In this document: positions 10,116 to 22,651 of the stretch, in pieces | How positions within the stretch are numbered: position 1 is the first letter of the stretch | Layout of the letters: each line of letters begins with the position of its first letter | DNA from: Anaeramoeba flamelloides | Lineage: Eukaryota; Metamonada; Anaeramoebidae | Length of the DNA: 64,000 bases | Direction of reading: 5' to 3' | NCBI GenBank assembly: GCA_027625915.1 | Contig: JANTQA010000010.1 | Coordinates: forward strand, 1,488,001 to 1,552,000 | Made by a program: the position numbers and the translations under genes | Notes under the pieces: model-generated | The model's database searches: none | What the model was told of the DNA's origin: nothing | Seen by the model: the letters and a program-made list of their open reading frames with translations, nothing else

Positions 10116-13100
10116 TTAAAGTAACCCAACTTGTGGTAAAATATTTTGAATAACAATATCTTTAACTGCGGCAAATACATAACGAACATTTTTAGTATCC
10201 GTTGCACATGTGTAGTGTATATAAAGATTTTTTTCTGGGTTTTTAACTTTCTCTTCAAATCGGTTTTTGATATAATTAATAACTTCTTCATAATCATTAC
10301 CTCCTTTGTAATCTGGAAAGCAAACAGATAAATTTTTTTTTTTGATTTTTTTTTTAAAAAGATCAATTTTATTTAAGAATAAAATTAATGAAGAGTCTCC
10401 AAACCACCTTGAATTAACTATTTCTTCAAAAAGTAACAACGACTCATGCATCCTATTAATGTTTTCATCTTCAAATAAGACTTGATCATATTCGCTTAGA
10501 GATGAAACAAATAAAACCCCAGTTACATTTTCAAAGCAATTAATCCATTTTTTCCTTTCGTTTCGTTGTCCACCAACATCAATCAATCTAATTTCGAAAT
10601 AAATATTTTAAAAATAATTAAAATTTAAATATATATATATATATTTGATAATTAATAATTTTTAGAAATTGTATAAGTTTTAATACTATACTTTTAGGAA
10701 TAAATATAAATTATCTTTATAAAAACTAAAATATTAATACATTGTGGGTAAGCAAATGAATTGAATAACCCAAATAATTTAAAAGTTGGTAATGATCAAA
10801 AATCATAAAATCAAAGTAACCATTTTTTAATTTTCATGACGAATAATTGATTTCTTTTCAAAAAAAAAAAGCATAAAGTAATAAAAATCGAATTGTATTT
10901 CAAAACAAATTTAAAATATTGTACTTGATTTATCCTTGTTGTGTAAACATAAGTATAGTATTTAATCTTTATTATACCAATGTAATTGAATTGGAAAATT
11001 TTTTTCAGTTTATTTGTTTAGTGATAGTATGTGTGTATGTATTAAGGAGCGTGTCGTATCTTTTTATTCAATATTTTGATTTAATCTAAATAAACATCAA
11101 GATCCTATTAAAATGCAGCTTTGATTAATTCTTTATTCTTTATTTGGGTTTAATAAGAACTTTTCTTAAAGTTGAAAAAAATAAAAATATTTTCAATGCT
11201 TTATTATTTTTTGGTTTTGAAAATTAATATAATTTAAAGTCCAAGCGAAAAAGAATGAGTATGTTTATTTTTTGGTCTTGAATATTTGATCAAAAAGAGA
11301 AAGAAAAAAATTTTATTTTTCAAAAAAGAAAAATAAATTTAATTACAACTCCTTTTTATTGTTAAAATACAAATCCTTTTTTTTCTGTTCCAACAGGAAT
11401 ACACACCCCTAAAATAAAACAATTTTAAAGATCTAAATGGAAATTAAACTATCGTTTATGCGTTGTGTTAGGTTTAGTATGGTGTGTGTTTGTATGTTTT
11501 GGTTAAACCAGTTCCTTTTATGAAATCGAAGAAAAACAAGTTTTTCTTGGTTAAGTTTGGGTAGGATATGTGTACGTGTGTGTAGGATTAGATATTACTT
11601 GGCTATTTTTGGATTACTGTAAAATGACAAAAATTTGTGTAATGATACACAATTAGAAATCTTCTTTGTAAATCATTTTATCTCATTTGTTAATACCATT
11701 TAACAATGATCAGAAATATTACAGACATCTAGGATATCAATTCATTTTCATACAAAATGGGTTGGATACTATTCCTCAAAATTTAAATTTTTCGAATTTT
11801 AATACATTTTCAGAAAAAAATATTTTGTCTTAAAGTAAAATTTGTATTTTACCATAAACATTTATCTCTGGATTTCTTAGAAGTTGTTCAAAACGTGTTT
11901 TTTCGTGGTTAAAAAATTTTCGAGTATTTTCAATTTTCGGGTATTTTCGAAAATATTTGATAGATCCAAAAACCTTAATAAGGAAATACTTTAATAGAAC
12001 CACATTGTAATTAATTGAATGTTAATAATTATTCATAATTTACAAAATCCACAAAATAAAACAATAAATAATTATTAATACTAATAAACTATCAGCGTTT
12101 TAAAAATTTTGTAGATGAGCAAAACAAAAAAATATATTGTTAAATTTGTTTAAATTCTATTAGGAAGATTGATCGATCAAATGGTTCGACACTGTCAATT
12201 AATTTAATCCCCTTTTTTCTATTTTAAAGAACTTTGTCGTAACTAAATAAAAACCATTCAAAAAAAAAATATTGATCGAACAAAACAGATTACAAAAATA
12301 AAAAAATGAAAAAATGAAAGTCTTTTTAAGAATGTTTGAAATAAAAGTTTTTTAAAAAAATTCCTGGAAATGGGTCTATTTAAGTTTATCAACACTAAAA
12401 ATAGATACGTCGTGTTTACACTTGTATATAGATAAAAAAAAATAAATTTAATAAAAGAATATTCCTCTAAGGTAATCAAATTGAAGATTATTCGTCGCCT
12501 AAAGGAGGGGTAAGTTTTTAAGCTCGCTTTGAAATAAACAATCTCAAAAAGTAAAATAACATTAATTAATTTTAATCCTGAAATTCCGATGTAGGTCAAG
12601 ATAATTTAAATTCTCTAAAGAAAGTTCTCTTCAAAAAAAAACCAATTCGATATCATTTTCACATCTTCGCTCTAAACTAATTGAATCCATTTTTTTCTTT
12701 TGAATTTGGAATTGTTAGGATAGTTTTTTTAAAATTATTCCATAAATAAATATACACATTTTTACATTTTTTAAAATTGTTGTATTTCAATACATTTCTT
12801 TTTCAAATCTGAATTTATTTTGAATAAATCTCTTATGATCAAAAAAAATAATTTCTAAGCTTTTTTAACCAAGCTAAATTTAATTTTCAACGAGTAACCT
12901 GCATTCAATTACAAATTAATATATTTTTATTTCTGTTTTCAAAACTATATAATAAAACTCTTTTCTGTTTATTATTTTTGGTATATTTTTTTTCTTTATT
13001 CGTTTATTGATCAACGATTCTCATTCATTTTTTACAGTTTCAATGGTTAAAAATATTATTTTGGTGTTTAGATCCAAAAATAATAAAAAATAAAAAATAC

Positions 13101-16100
13101 AGAAATTGTTGCAAAATACATATATTTTGAAATTAAATAAATAAGAATAATAAAGTTAAAAAAAGGGAATAAGATAGAAATGTAAAATTCTTACGTAAAT
13201 TTTCTAGAATTCAATTCAAATTCGGTTGTAAGAATTCCAGTTGTTCTGGCACGTGTATTTAAAATATCAGTTTCATCTGGTATATAATTTTCATCTGAAA
13301 ATTTTTCAATATTGCTTAAAAAGCTATTTTTATTATTATTATTATTTTTTTTTTTAATTCAAAAACAAGAATACAATTAGTATTAAACAATAATTTGTTA
13401 TAAAAAAAAAAAATGATAGATCAATAATATCTTTTTTCGATTTAGAATGAATTTTATTTTCTATTTTCAATTTTTAGAAAAATGATGAAAAAAATAGAAA
13501 AATATCCAAATAATTTTTATCTTTAAAATTACAATTTAAGAATAAACGTGTTTTGTTGTCCAATTATTATTATAATAATTATTATTATGTTTATTATTAT
13601 AACTATTATTATAATAATCTTTATTATTATTATTATTATTATTATTAATAATAATTTTTATTTTTATTATTCTTATTATTAAAATTAAAGAAAAGTTAAA
13701 AAATAGGAAAAATCAAAATAAAGATCTGTTAATTATTTTAAAGGAAAATCTTACTACTCGGCTGAACACGGAATTCTTGAAAGAGAACCGATTTTGAACG
13801 CTTCCTGAATTGAAGAATTTTCCCATAAAAGAGTTATTTTTTCAGCTAATTCTGAATTAATCTCAGAATCGGGCATCAGCCCCATTATTTCTTTTTTAAT
13901 AGAATCTAAATTTTCATTTAATTCTGGAAGTTTTTTAATATCGATTAGTTGGATTAATTCTTGTATATATTCAATTATATTGGAGTGGATAATTGTTTTG
14001 AATTTCATTTTTTCCAACTCACTAAATCCATTTTGATGAATTATTTTCATTTGCCTTGCAATTGTTGATTTTCCAGATTCACCGGATCCTAAATAATATT
14101 AAGAAAAAAACATATTCAAATAAGTAAAATAGTTTAGATCAGAAATAGGCTTAATATGTTGATAAATAGTACCAACAGTTATAACTAAAAGAGGTTGATG
14201 TAAAGAGTGTACAAAAGTTTTGAAGGTGGTGAATTTATTATTTTTTGTAAAATGGATCTATAATTTTCAACATTGAAACATTTATAATTTCCAATTTTTC
14301 ATTGCTCAAGTCAATCGTTATAAAATTTGATGGTTAAATGTGTGCGATTTGAAAATAAAAATTATTTTAAATTTATCACCGAGATAAACTTGTGTAAAAA
14401 TTATTGGGTTTTATTTAGATGAAGGTTTATTGACATCCCTAAAAATAAAAAAATAAAATTATAACACGTTATAAATGCGTTGTAAAGGTGTTATAACGTT
14501 TAAAATGTTATAAAATTTTATAATAACAGCTTTAGTAACATTTATATTTGTTATAAAATGTGTTATAAATTTTGTAACATGTTGTAAGCTTGTTATAAAA
14601 ATATTTTTTAAATAATAAATTAAAAATTAAATTTGAATCAATTTTTTTACAATATTTTTTTCGATTATCTGTGGATTTTTACATTTACGAGAATTTTCTA
14701 TTCTTTTTTTTTTTTTGATTTGTTTGGTTGAGTTAAGAGAGTTTTAAATTGTGTTCTTAAGATATCAAAATGGAGAAGATTGAAAATTTTTGATGGCTAA
14801 TCCTTTATAATTTTCTAAACGGATTTAAATCTGATAAAAGTACGGTAAATAATTTTGTGTTGTATTGAAATTCATCAAACCCCAATTTCCCAAAGAAAGA
14901 TCATTTGTTCCTTTTAACGGACTAGTCTCTATTATTTTTTTTTTGAACAATTTCTAAATAAGGATTCCTTATCTAGAAATATGTTTAATATTGAAAATAA
15001 ACAGTGGGTTTTCAAATCTAAGTAATTGGCAAAAAATTTTCTCGATCTAGATCTAATTGAGGTAAAAAAATTTAATAGAGATTAGTCCCTTAAGAAAATT
15101 TTCTTTTAAATAAAAAATTACTAACTCGTTTATGCTAAATTGAGTTTCCTTTCGATCATTGAATGAAAAATACCACAAAACCTTTCTCATAACTACCCCA
15201 ACCTAATTTGTCTTGAACTAACAATCGAATTTTTGAGAGAAACGATCCAAATAAAAAAAAATTGATAAACTCAAATAAATCAGATGTTCAGAGTATTTGG
15301 TAATGGAAGTGCTATTCAAAATCCCAAAGAGGTACACACTTTATCCTTGAAGTTGTTGGGGGCTTTGGTTCAAGAAAAAACAAAAAGGACTACAAAAAAA
15401 AAAAAAACAAGAAAACTACAATTCCTTTGGAAAGAATTGTTATGATATTTGTGAATACAATTTAACAATCAATCAACTCGTTTACCAAAGCTTGTTGACA
15501 CACGATCTTCAAAAGTTAGGTTTGTTTATGAGAGAGTTTGAAATGAACAACATTTTTTTAAAGAAAAAATTGAGATTATTTTCTGTTTTCAACCCACTTT
15601 TCTTAATAAGGGTGTTAGAGTTTGCTATCCAAAAATTTCTTTTTCATTATTCATTGAAAAAATACCCCTAAAATGATTTTTTGATCCAAATTGGTAAATA
15701 TTTCGATGAGTCTGACTTTACAATTTAAATGAGATTGGAAACAATGATTTTTAGACAATTTGGGAATTGTAAGTGATTCCTTAAAGGTCTAGTCACTTGC
15801 AGTGTATTTTCAGAGAGACCTGAAACGAAAAAAGAGTAAATTGTGAAATTGAACTTTTTTTGGTTGACAAAATTCAAATAACAAATCAAAAATTTCTGAT
15901 TGGATACCCAATGCCAAAAAATTCAAATTTTCGGAAAAACAAAAAACCACAAGATCTAAAAATCCAATACAAAAAAAAAATTTCATAGTATATCTATTGA
16001 CAAAAATTTCAATAAAAAAAAAAAAAAAGTTGAAAAGAATTCTCAATTCAGAAAAAATCCAATTTTGAAAAAAAATTCTTCTTTTTCTTGTTGTATATTC

Positions 16101-17175
16101 ACAAATGGATTAAATTTCTTTAATCTGAAACCAATTGTTTTCTTAAAGAACAAAATCGATTTAATTCGAATTTAATCTAATTTGTCGTTATTTTGTAACC
16201 CAACAACATTTTACAAAGTAAGGATTTTGTAATCTTCTTGAGATAAAAAAAACTCATTGAAAAATAGTTAAAAAGGAAAAAATAATGAAATAATATCAAG
16301 ATCTGAAAAATTGCCAAAGAACGAAACTTTTGAATTGAAAATGGTTGTTTTCCAAATTATATTACACAACAATTTTAATAGGGAATTGACTTATCCCTCT
16401 TGTTTTTTTTTTCTACAAAATTCACGCGTTTTTGATTGTTGATTTTTGGAGATCGATCGTACTTACACACAGTGGTTTGGTATTTGGTTGGTATTAATTC
16501 CTTTTTAAAATTGTTCAATTTTTTTTCTTTTTTTCAAAAAATTTTTTTTTTTTAGAAATTATTATAAAAGAGTGAAAAGAATTTTTTTTTTTTGTGAAAA
16601 AAGTAAAGTTGTTTCTCGAAAGTGTGATCTCAAAGTTCGAAAGTAAGCATCAGAAAGAGGTGCACTTCGATTTTGCCATGTATTTTTGAGATACTTTGGA
16701 AAACTTTTTTGTCACACTTTTGTAAAATGGGTAATTTTTGTCTTTGTTTTGTTTGTGACAAATTCAAATCTCTTGTTTTCCTCAACTATAAATTTGATCC
16801 CATTCTTGTACTTTATAAATTCATTTTTCTCGTTTCAGAAAAAAATTAAAACGTGTTGGTTAAGTTTGTTTTTTACATTATAGTTTGTGAGTGGAAATTA
16901 TTATACAACCATTTTTCAAATTGAAGAAAGGAATTTACAAACATTCCTTTTTTTTCTAAAAAAAAAGAAGAACAAAGTAAAAAGCCTTGAGAAGATAAGG
17001 CTTTTTGTAGAATTATTTTTTTAAATTTTAAAACGAACAAGAAGAGAAAAGACTTACCAAGAAGTAGTATGATCACCTTGTTATCGTTTTCTTGTTTCAC
17101 TTCTCTCAGTGTCTTATCAATTTTGTTGTTATTTTTTATTTCATTGTAGTCTGTTTTGCTTGGCCCACAACCCAT
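10116..17175 (-). CDS. Heterotrimeric G-protein alpha subunit
   Basis: GTP-binding switch that couples seven-helix receptors to effectors at the plasma membrane. Four exons (minus strand): 17175-17058, 14088-13755, 13323-13195, 10587-10116, all with consistent phases, giving 350 aa. Donors are gtaagt, gtaaga and gtaaga. The start MGCG gives Gly2 for myristoylation and Cys3 for palmitoylation. G1 is GSGESGKST (40-48) followed by MKIIHQNGF. Switch I is TRARTTG with the catalytic/ADP-ribosylation Arg at 175. Switch II is DVGGQRNERKKW with the catalytic Gln201. G4 is NKID (266-269) and G5 is TCATDT (320-325). The all-helical domain lies between G1 and Arg175. The C-terminus PQVGLL has Val at the -4 position, so it lacks the Cys modified by pertussis toxin. 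Introns of 2969, 431 and 2607 nt carry repeats. Subfamily cannot be fixed by eye. Confidence 0.94.
10588..13194. other. G-alpha intron 3 (2607 nt)
   Basis: Non-coding. Contains a (TA)n tract near 10630, a decayed copy of the GGACACAG-type MITE (reverse) around 12150-12350, and at 13005-13150 a block homologous to 9780-9975. Acceptor is ttag, donor gtaaga on the minus strand. Confidence 0.7.
13540..13685. repeat. ATT/TTA microsatellite cluster in G-alpha intron 2
   Basis: A dense run of interrupted (ATT)n and (TAATAA)n trinucleotide repeats lies within the 431-nt intron 13324-13754. Confidence 0.8.
14458..14605. repeat. Cluster of TGTTATAA-like motifs
   Basis: Roughly ten degenerate copies of (T/C)GTTATAA in either exact or near-exact form occur within about 150 bp, irregularly spaced. 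It is not a strict tandem array. Located in G-alpha intron 1. Nature unknown. Confidence 0.55.
14918..15089. mobile_element. piggyBac-type MITE flanked by TTAA
   Basis: TTAA at 14914-14917 and 15090-15093 brackets a 172-bp element with inverted ends CGGACTAGTCTCTATT and AATAGAGATTAGTCCC. Both arms match the arms of the longer element at 52850-53785, so this looks like an internal deletion derivative of it. No ORF. Confidence 0.85.
15284..15671 (+). CDS. Candidate small two-exon gene nested in G-alpha intron 1, unrecognised
   Basis: Exon 1 15284-15331 encodes MFRVFGNGSAIQNPKE and ends at a gtacac donor; an intron of 103 nt ends in aaag; exon 2 15435-15671 is open in the same phase (CYDICEYNLTINQLVYQ, then LLTHDLQKLGLFMREFE) up to TAA. 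Predicted product 94 aa. GC content is higher than the surroundings. The second half of exon 2 is AT-rich and may be read-through. It lies antisense to G-alpha. No family is recognised. Reading exon 1 straight on gives a different 53-codon frame, so the structure is uncertain. Confidence 0.25.
16594..16689 (+). CDS. Short coding-like block in G-alpha intron 1, unrecognised
   Basis: An open frame after an aaag acceptor-like site encodes FLESVISKFESKHQKEVHF, then DFAMYF and TGA. Base composition is unlike the adjacent T-runs. It could be the last exon of a plus-strand gene that includes the 15284 block, but phases between them could not be closed. Low confidence. Confidence 0.2.
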   Translation: MKKVKLFLESVISKFESKHQKEVHFDFAMYF

Positions 17176-17473
17176 TTCAAGAAGGTATTTCTTTTTGTTA
17201 AATAAAAAAACAAGGGTGAAGAAGAAAAAATGGAAATAATTCAGTTTTGACAAATTCAAAGACGACTTACAACCCAAAACGACTGTGGAACAGACAGATT
17301 TCTTTTAAAAGTGACCTTAGAAAAAAAAATCGACTTATTTCTTGTTTTGAATCTAGATAAAATCATAGAATTCAAAGTCTAATTTTATCTCAAAGTCCGA
17401 AAGGAAGTTTAATTAGGATTATTTCCAATTGTTTTTATTAAGATCTGTGTGTTTTTTGGACTCTTAAATTGAA

Positions 17474-17629
17474 ATGTATATTTTGTTACTCATAAGAATT
17501 GATTTCGTTTATCAATTGGAAAAGAACGGTAAATCGAATCCTCAAACTTTTTCTCTTAATCATAATCCTGTGAACGGTATTCCCCTTAAATACAACACCC
17601 CATACAAAACTGGACTCGTTTTAAAATAG
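17474..17629 (+). CDS. Small ORF, 51 codons, unrecognised
   Basis: Starts ATG at 17474 (MYILLLIRIDFVYQLEK) and continues NPQTFSLNHNPVNGIPLKY, NTPYKTGLVLK, TAG. It lies about 300 bp upstream of the G-alpha start and reads the opposite way. Composition of the second half (CCT, CCC, ACC and GGA codons) is distinctly non-background. It may be an exon of a longer gene or a divergent short gene. No motif identified. Confidence 0.25.
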   Translation: MYILLLIRIDFVYQLEKNGKSNPQTFSLNHNPVNGIPLKYNTPYKTGLVLK

Positions 17630-18939
17630 GTATTTACTCAATTTGGAATATTTCCAATAATATTTCCGAAAGCAAAGATAAATTTAATGTTTTTTTTTTC
17701 TTTTTACGTCTATCATTCTTGGTTTTATGAAATTTTTTTGGTTTGGATGTTTTTTTGGTGAGTATGTGGCAAAATTCTAATTCTTTTGGTGGTAAAAATA
17801 GTTACATTGTTGTTCGTTGGGGGTACTTTTAATCAGATTTAGATTGGGGTTATTTATATTGTGTGAAAAAGCTGATTTTTTTTTGAGAAAAGCAATATCC
17901 AAGAATAAAAATTTGAAATTATTTCTTACGAAAGTAAACCACAAAAGACAATTTCTTCACCTTTTGGGTTGACAAAGTTATTCAACAGATTTTTCCATTT
18001 TTCTCTCATTATAAAAATAAATAACGCAAAAAATTATTTTAAAAGTATTAGTGATCTGATATCTTTTAAATTGAACTCCCCTCCTGGGTGATTTTTTTTT
18101 GAAGCACTTGACTTGGTTTTCTCTTCTTGATGTTTGCCTATTAAATGGTAAAAAATATTTACATTTTCTTGACCGATTTTTCTTATTTTGTTACTTTTGT
18201 TGGAAATAATTATAATTTGTGATCTCAGTTTCTATTTTTGGTACTTTTTTTGTTAACTTTGATATATATCGTTCTAAATCAAGAATACTAACTGAAAGGA
18301 AATATTCCAGAATCTAATAAAAGATAATTATTCACAATTTTGAACCATTTAAATCTCAAATAAAATGATAAAAATTGGTTTGATTTACTGATCAAATATT
18401 CGTAAGGAAAAGTTGTGTTCACTGGGAAAGATTTCTCATTTGGGATTATCATATCTTTTTTTATTTGTATAAATCTTTTCTTTCAGAAATAAATTCAATA
18501 AAATACAGAACAAAATATCCTTATTGATCCTTTTTTTCAAAAAAACGAAAATCTAAAATATTAACGATTATTATGATTATTACTATTGAACAATGAATTC
18601 TGTTACAAGTAATTTGAGAGACCTCGAATTGGGATTGTTTCTTTTCAGGTACTATTTAATACAGCACTAAACACAAAAACCTTGTTTCAAAAATGTGAGA
18701 TATTGGGAAAAAAAAGATCCAAACAATTTTTAATAGTAAAAGTGAAAATGAGAAGTCAAATCAATTACATGAAGAAATAAATTAATTTTAAGAATAATTC
18801 ATGTCATTGTTATCAGTCTGATCAACTCACACAATTTAAAATCATTTTTATATCAAAACCAGAAAAAAATATAATTGGAAAACATATTAAAAATTAAATA
18901 TATCAACATATTTATAATTAAAGACTCCGAATAAAAACT

Positions 18940-19092
18940 CTGATTAAAAGACAGTATTACAAAAGTTTTTATTGTGTTTAACCCCCCCCTTTGCTTTTTA
19001 TATAAATAATTTTTCTTTTTTTAAATAGTTCTTACTTTTTCTTTTCATTACTCTACTGTTTAAAAATCGTGTTGAACTTTTTTTTCCAAATG
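18940..19092. mobile_element. Fragment of the GGAAAAAAAGTT MITE family
   Basis: Matches the right half of the 1867-2455 element: a TTATTGTGTTTAACCCCCC block, then CTTACTTTTTCTTTTCATT, ending GTGTTGAACTTTTTTTTCC. Left end not found. Confidence 0.6.
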
Positions 19093-20212
19093 GTAATTCA
19101 GAATTTTAATTCCAAATTGTTCTCAAAGCTTTTTATTTTTATACATTTTGAATTTATTTATTTATTATTTTTTTTTTGTCAATTTCTCCCTATCATTAAC
19201 AAAAAGTAATATCCTAATATTTTAAGTTTTTTTACTTAATTTTTCATTTTTCCAAAAATATAAAACTTTTCCTGTGATCCCCTACGAGAGGTTTAAATGT
19301 TAATGAGCCTGACATTTGTAATAGCAGAAAAATTCTTTAAATAATCGAATAACAATATTTGAGGAAGAAATAGAAATTCACAAATCGAAAATAATTGTTA
19401 GTTATCAAAAAACAAAAATATCCCTAAAACAATTTTTAGTATATTATTAAATGAAATTTTTTACTATTAAGAACATCATGTTCATTAAAAAGAAAACCAC
19501 ACTCCCCAGGAACCAATGAAAAGTTTTATAGATTCTGGAAAAACAACAAATTTAGTAAAAACACTTAAAATATTAAGATAGTACTTTTTTCACTTATGAC
19601 GGTACTTTATTTCCCGAAAATAATTAATTCTTAAAATATAAAAGCTCTATATGTGTCGAGTCTCTTAATAAAAATAATTGCATCGGAATTAAAATAAAAT
19701 ATATTTAATTACGTAAATTAAGTTGTTTATAAAAGTCAAAATAATTATTTTTTATAAAATTAAAAAAAATTGATAATTAATGTTTAATAAAGTTTTTAGT
19801 TGTTTTTGTTTTCGAAAATGTAATTTTTTCATTATTTATTCAAAATTGTTTTTGAATAAAAAATTATGATCCTGAAAATAATTTTAGCAAAAAATAATGG
19901 AACCTTTAGCTAATTTTTCGCATTTTTATAACTTTACTTATAATAAAAACACAAATTGTTTGAGAAGAGATTTTGTGGTAAAAATAATTTTTAAAGAGAT
20001 TTTTCCATTTAAGTGGTTAGTGTCTACCGAGGAAATTTCCAAGATAAAAATATGTTGTTATTGTATGTAAATGAGGTAAGTGTACCAGGGTAGAAGTCAA
20101 AGAATAAAGTAAGTTGTTATTGGGGTTAAATCACATTAGCGTGGCATGGTTCAGATGTCTATAAAAAATCGATTAACTATATAGTAATATTTGTTGATCT
20201 TCATCAATTAAA

Positions 20213-20341
20213 ATGGATCCTTGCATTAGTGAAAAATCCCAACAATTTCAGAAAAAAATCGGCCTTTCAACACATATTAAACGGTTGGATTATCAATATT
20301 CAGCAGCCAAAGTTGGAAAATATCTTTTCTTAATTTTGTGA
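20213..20341 (+). CDS. Small ORF, 42 codons, unrecognised
   Basis: ATG at 20213 opens MDPCISEKSQQFQKKIGLST, then HIKRLDYQYSAAKVGKYLF and a TGA. The ~200 bp upstream are also GC-richer than background and carry GTAAGT-like donors, so this may be a first exon or a real short gene. I do not recognise the protein. There is no splice donor of the usual GTA type inside it. Confidence 0.25.
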   Translation: MDPCISEKSQQFQKKIGLSTHIKRLDYQYSAAKVGKYLFLIL

Positions 20342-22057
20342 CTAAATGTAAATTGCTCACTAAAAATAAAAAAAAAAACAAAAAAAGATAAAAAAAAAAT
20401 GGATCTTTGATCAAATTATTTCTAAAATTTAGTTTATATTGATGTTAAAATTAGCTATATAAGGAAACAAAAATAATCAGTCTTTAGTGGTACTATGTAA
20501 ATGATTATTGAGTAAATCTTTGAACTAAAAAATAAAAACAAATAGATACTTTTGGAAGTTATAAATATGAATTATTAAAACTTGGGATTCTATTAAATTG
20601 AGTTTCTATTTTTAGATTGATAATAGGAATTAAAAAATGTCCCAAAAGGACAATTTTGATAGTCATACTTTGCAAAAAAAGTAATAATTTTTTGTACAAT
20701 GATGTCCATAAAAGAAATTATATTGCTATATACGTTAAGGTACACTAATACCATTTACACATAATCACAAAATAATTGCATTAAAGAGAAATGTATGGCG
20801 AATCTAATCACATAAGTTAAAAAAAATTTATTTTTCAAGTAAATAATTTTAAAAAATTGATTTTTTAAAAATAATTTATATTTTTTCTTCACCTATAAAA
20901 TGTTCTTCTATTTTCTTTTGGAAATATTTTAACCTTTAAAAATATCCACCAAATTCAGAATTAATTTTTTTTTTAATACTTATAGGATTATTTACTAATT
21001 TAAATTATAAGAATTGCCATTTTAATATTTTTTTTTTGATTTGAATGCATTTTTTCCTTATTTTTTGAAATAAACTGATTATTAAATAAAATTTCTTTTA
21101 ATTTCTACAATTATTAAAAAAATCTTATTGGTTTTTCGAGATTTAAATGAATCAAGAAAAAATAATTGATTTTACTAGATTCTATTAAATTCTGAAAAGC
21201 CAAACACATTAAAGTTATTTTTTTTTTAGGATTTAAAAGGATGTCGTTAAATCATCATTTTTAGAGAATTCAAAAGGATTCTTTTAAACTAGGAGATAAA
21301 ATATTTCTTATTATCATTTTTTTCTCAATTTTTTACTTTTATTAAAAAAGAACAGATATTTTATAAATATTAGTTATTTTCTTTTAAACACAATACCTCA
21401 AAGTTGAATTAAACTATAATTGATTTTTCTTTAATTCATTGAAAAATATCTGTATTAATTATAGAAGGATAGTTCGAAAAATTTAATTTTAAAATCTTTA
21501 AAAAATTATACTTTTTAAATGAATTATTAACACTTTTAATTAGAAAGGGTGCTTTTCTTATAGGATGATCACTTTTTTATACAAAATAATATTTTCTTCA
21601 ATATATTTAGGGGATATTAATTTTATTCTCAACTTCTACAATTATTTTTTTATTATTTCAATAACAATTTAAATCGTTATAATAATCCTTTTTTCAAAGG
21701 AAAAATAATATGTTAAAAACAATTTTAATATTAGAATTAATAATAATAACAAAATCATTTTTTTTTAAATCATGGGTTTCAAGGATAAAACTACAAATTG
21801 AAAACAATTTTCAAAAATTATCCTAATTTTTTAAAGAAAATAATTGGTGATTTTTTTATTTTTTTTTGTGGAAACATGTAAAAGGCGGGGGGGTAAACAA
21901 TCTTTTAACAAAAGTTGAAATTTGAGTCAATTTTTTAAAATCAAAACATAAATTCCAGAAAAAAATTTTTCAAATCTCAACAAGATTTTCAGTATACTAG
22001 TAGCTTTATGTAAAAAAAAAATCAAGATAAATTAATTATATTTAACCTAAACATCGT

Positions 22058-22456
22058 GGAAAAAAAGTGAAAAGGTAAAAAAATTGAAAAACAGTTTTTA
22101 ATTGGGAACATTAGGTGAAAAATAAAAAGTAAGATCAATTAAAAGAAGAATAGATAAATAAATAAAAACAGAAGGATTCAACATAATAACAGTTTTTATA
22201 ATACTAATTTTTGGTATGTTTTTCTTTGAAAGGTCAATTATAAAAAAAGTTGTTCAAAAAATTGACAATTTTTACGATCAACAAAACCACACCAACGATT
22301 TTGATAAAAAAGTCGATTTAAATTTTGTTTGTTGGATTGATTGAAAATAATATAATGGATTATTAATTTAAAGTTAATTGTTTTCTTCTATTTATTGATT
22401 TTACTTTTCATTTTCAGTAAATTTCCCTATGAAAAACCCGTGTTTCACTTTTTTTC
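22058..22456. mobile_element. GGAAAAAAAGTT-family MITE, reverse copy
   Basis: Ends GGAAAAAAAGTGAAAAGG and its inverse at the right (GTGTTTCACTTTTTTTC). Internal TGATTGAAAATAATATAATG matches, in reverse, the 1867-2455 copy. About 400 bp, non-coding. Confidence 0.75.
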
Positions 22457-22617
22457 TACATCAGTAAATCGATTTTCAGAATTCTATTTAGCTTCGGTAT
22501 GACTTTTCGTCTAATCTCAATTACCTAATCAGATGGAATATTTCATTTTCAAAATTTGTCCAAAAACAATTGTAATGAATATCAATCTTAATAATCATTC
22601 CATTTCGTCAGATTATC

Positions 22618-22651
<34 letters not shown>

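Larger units (their letters stand above)
14089..17057. other. G-alpha intron 1 (2969 nt)
   Basis: Begins (minus strand) with gtaagt and ends with ttag. It holds a TTAA-flanked MITE (14918-15089), a cluster of TGTTATAA-like motifs (14458-14605) and several GC-richer open blocks on the plus strand between 15284 and 16689 that may be a nested small gene. Confidence 0.7.

Noticed and set aside
16873-17277. 134-codon minus frame over G-alpha exon 1
   Set aside because: It reads through the gtaagt donor and into AT-rich sequence; the real start is MGCG at 17175.
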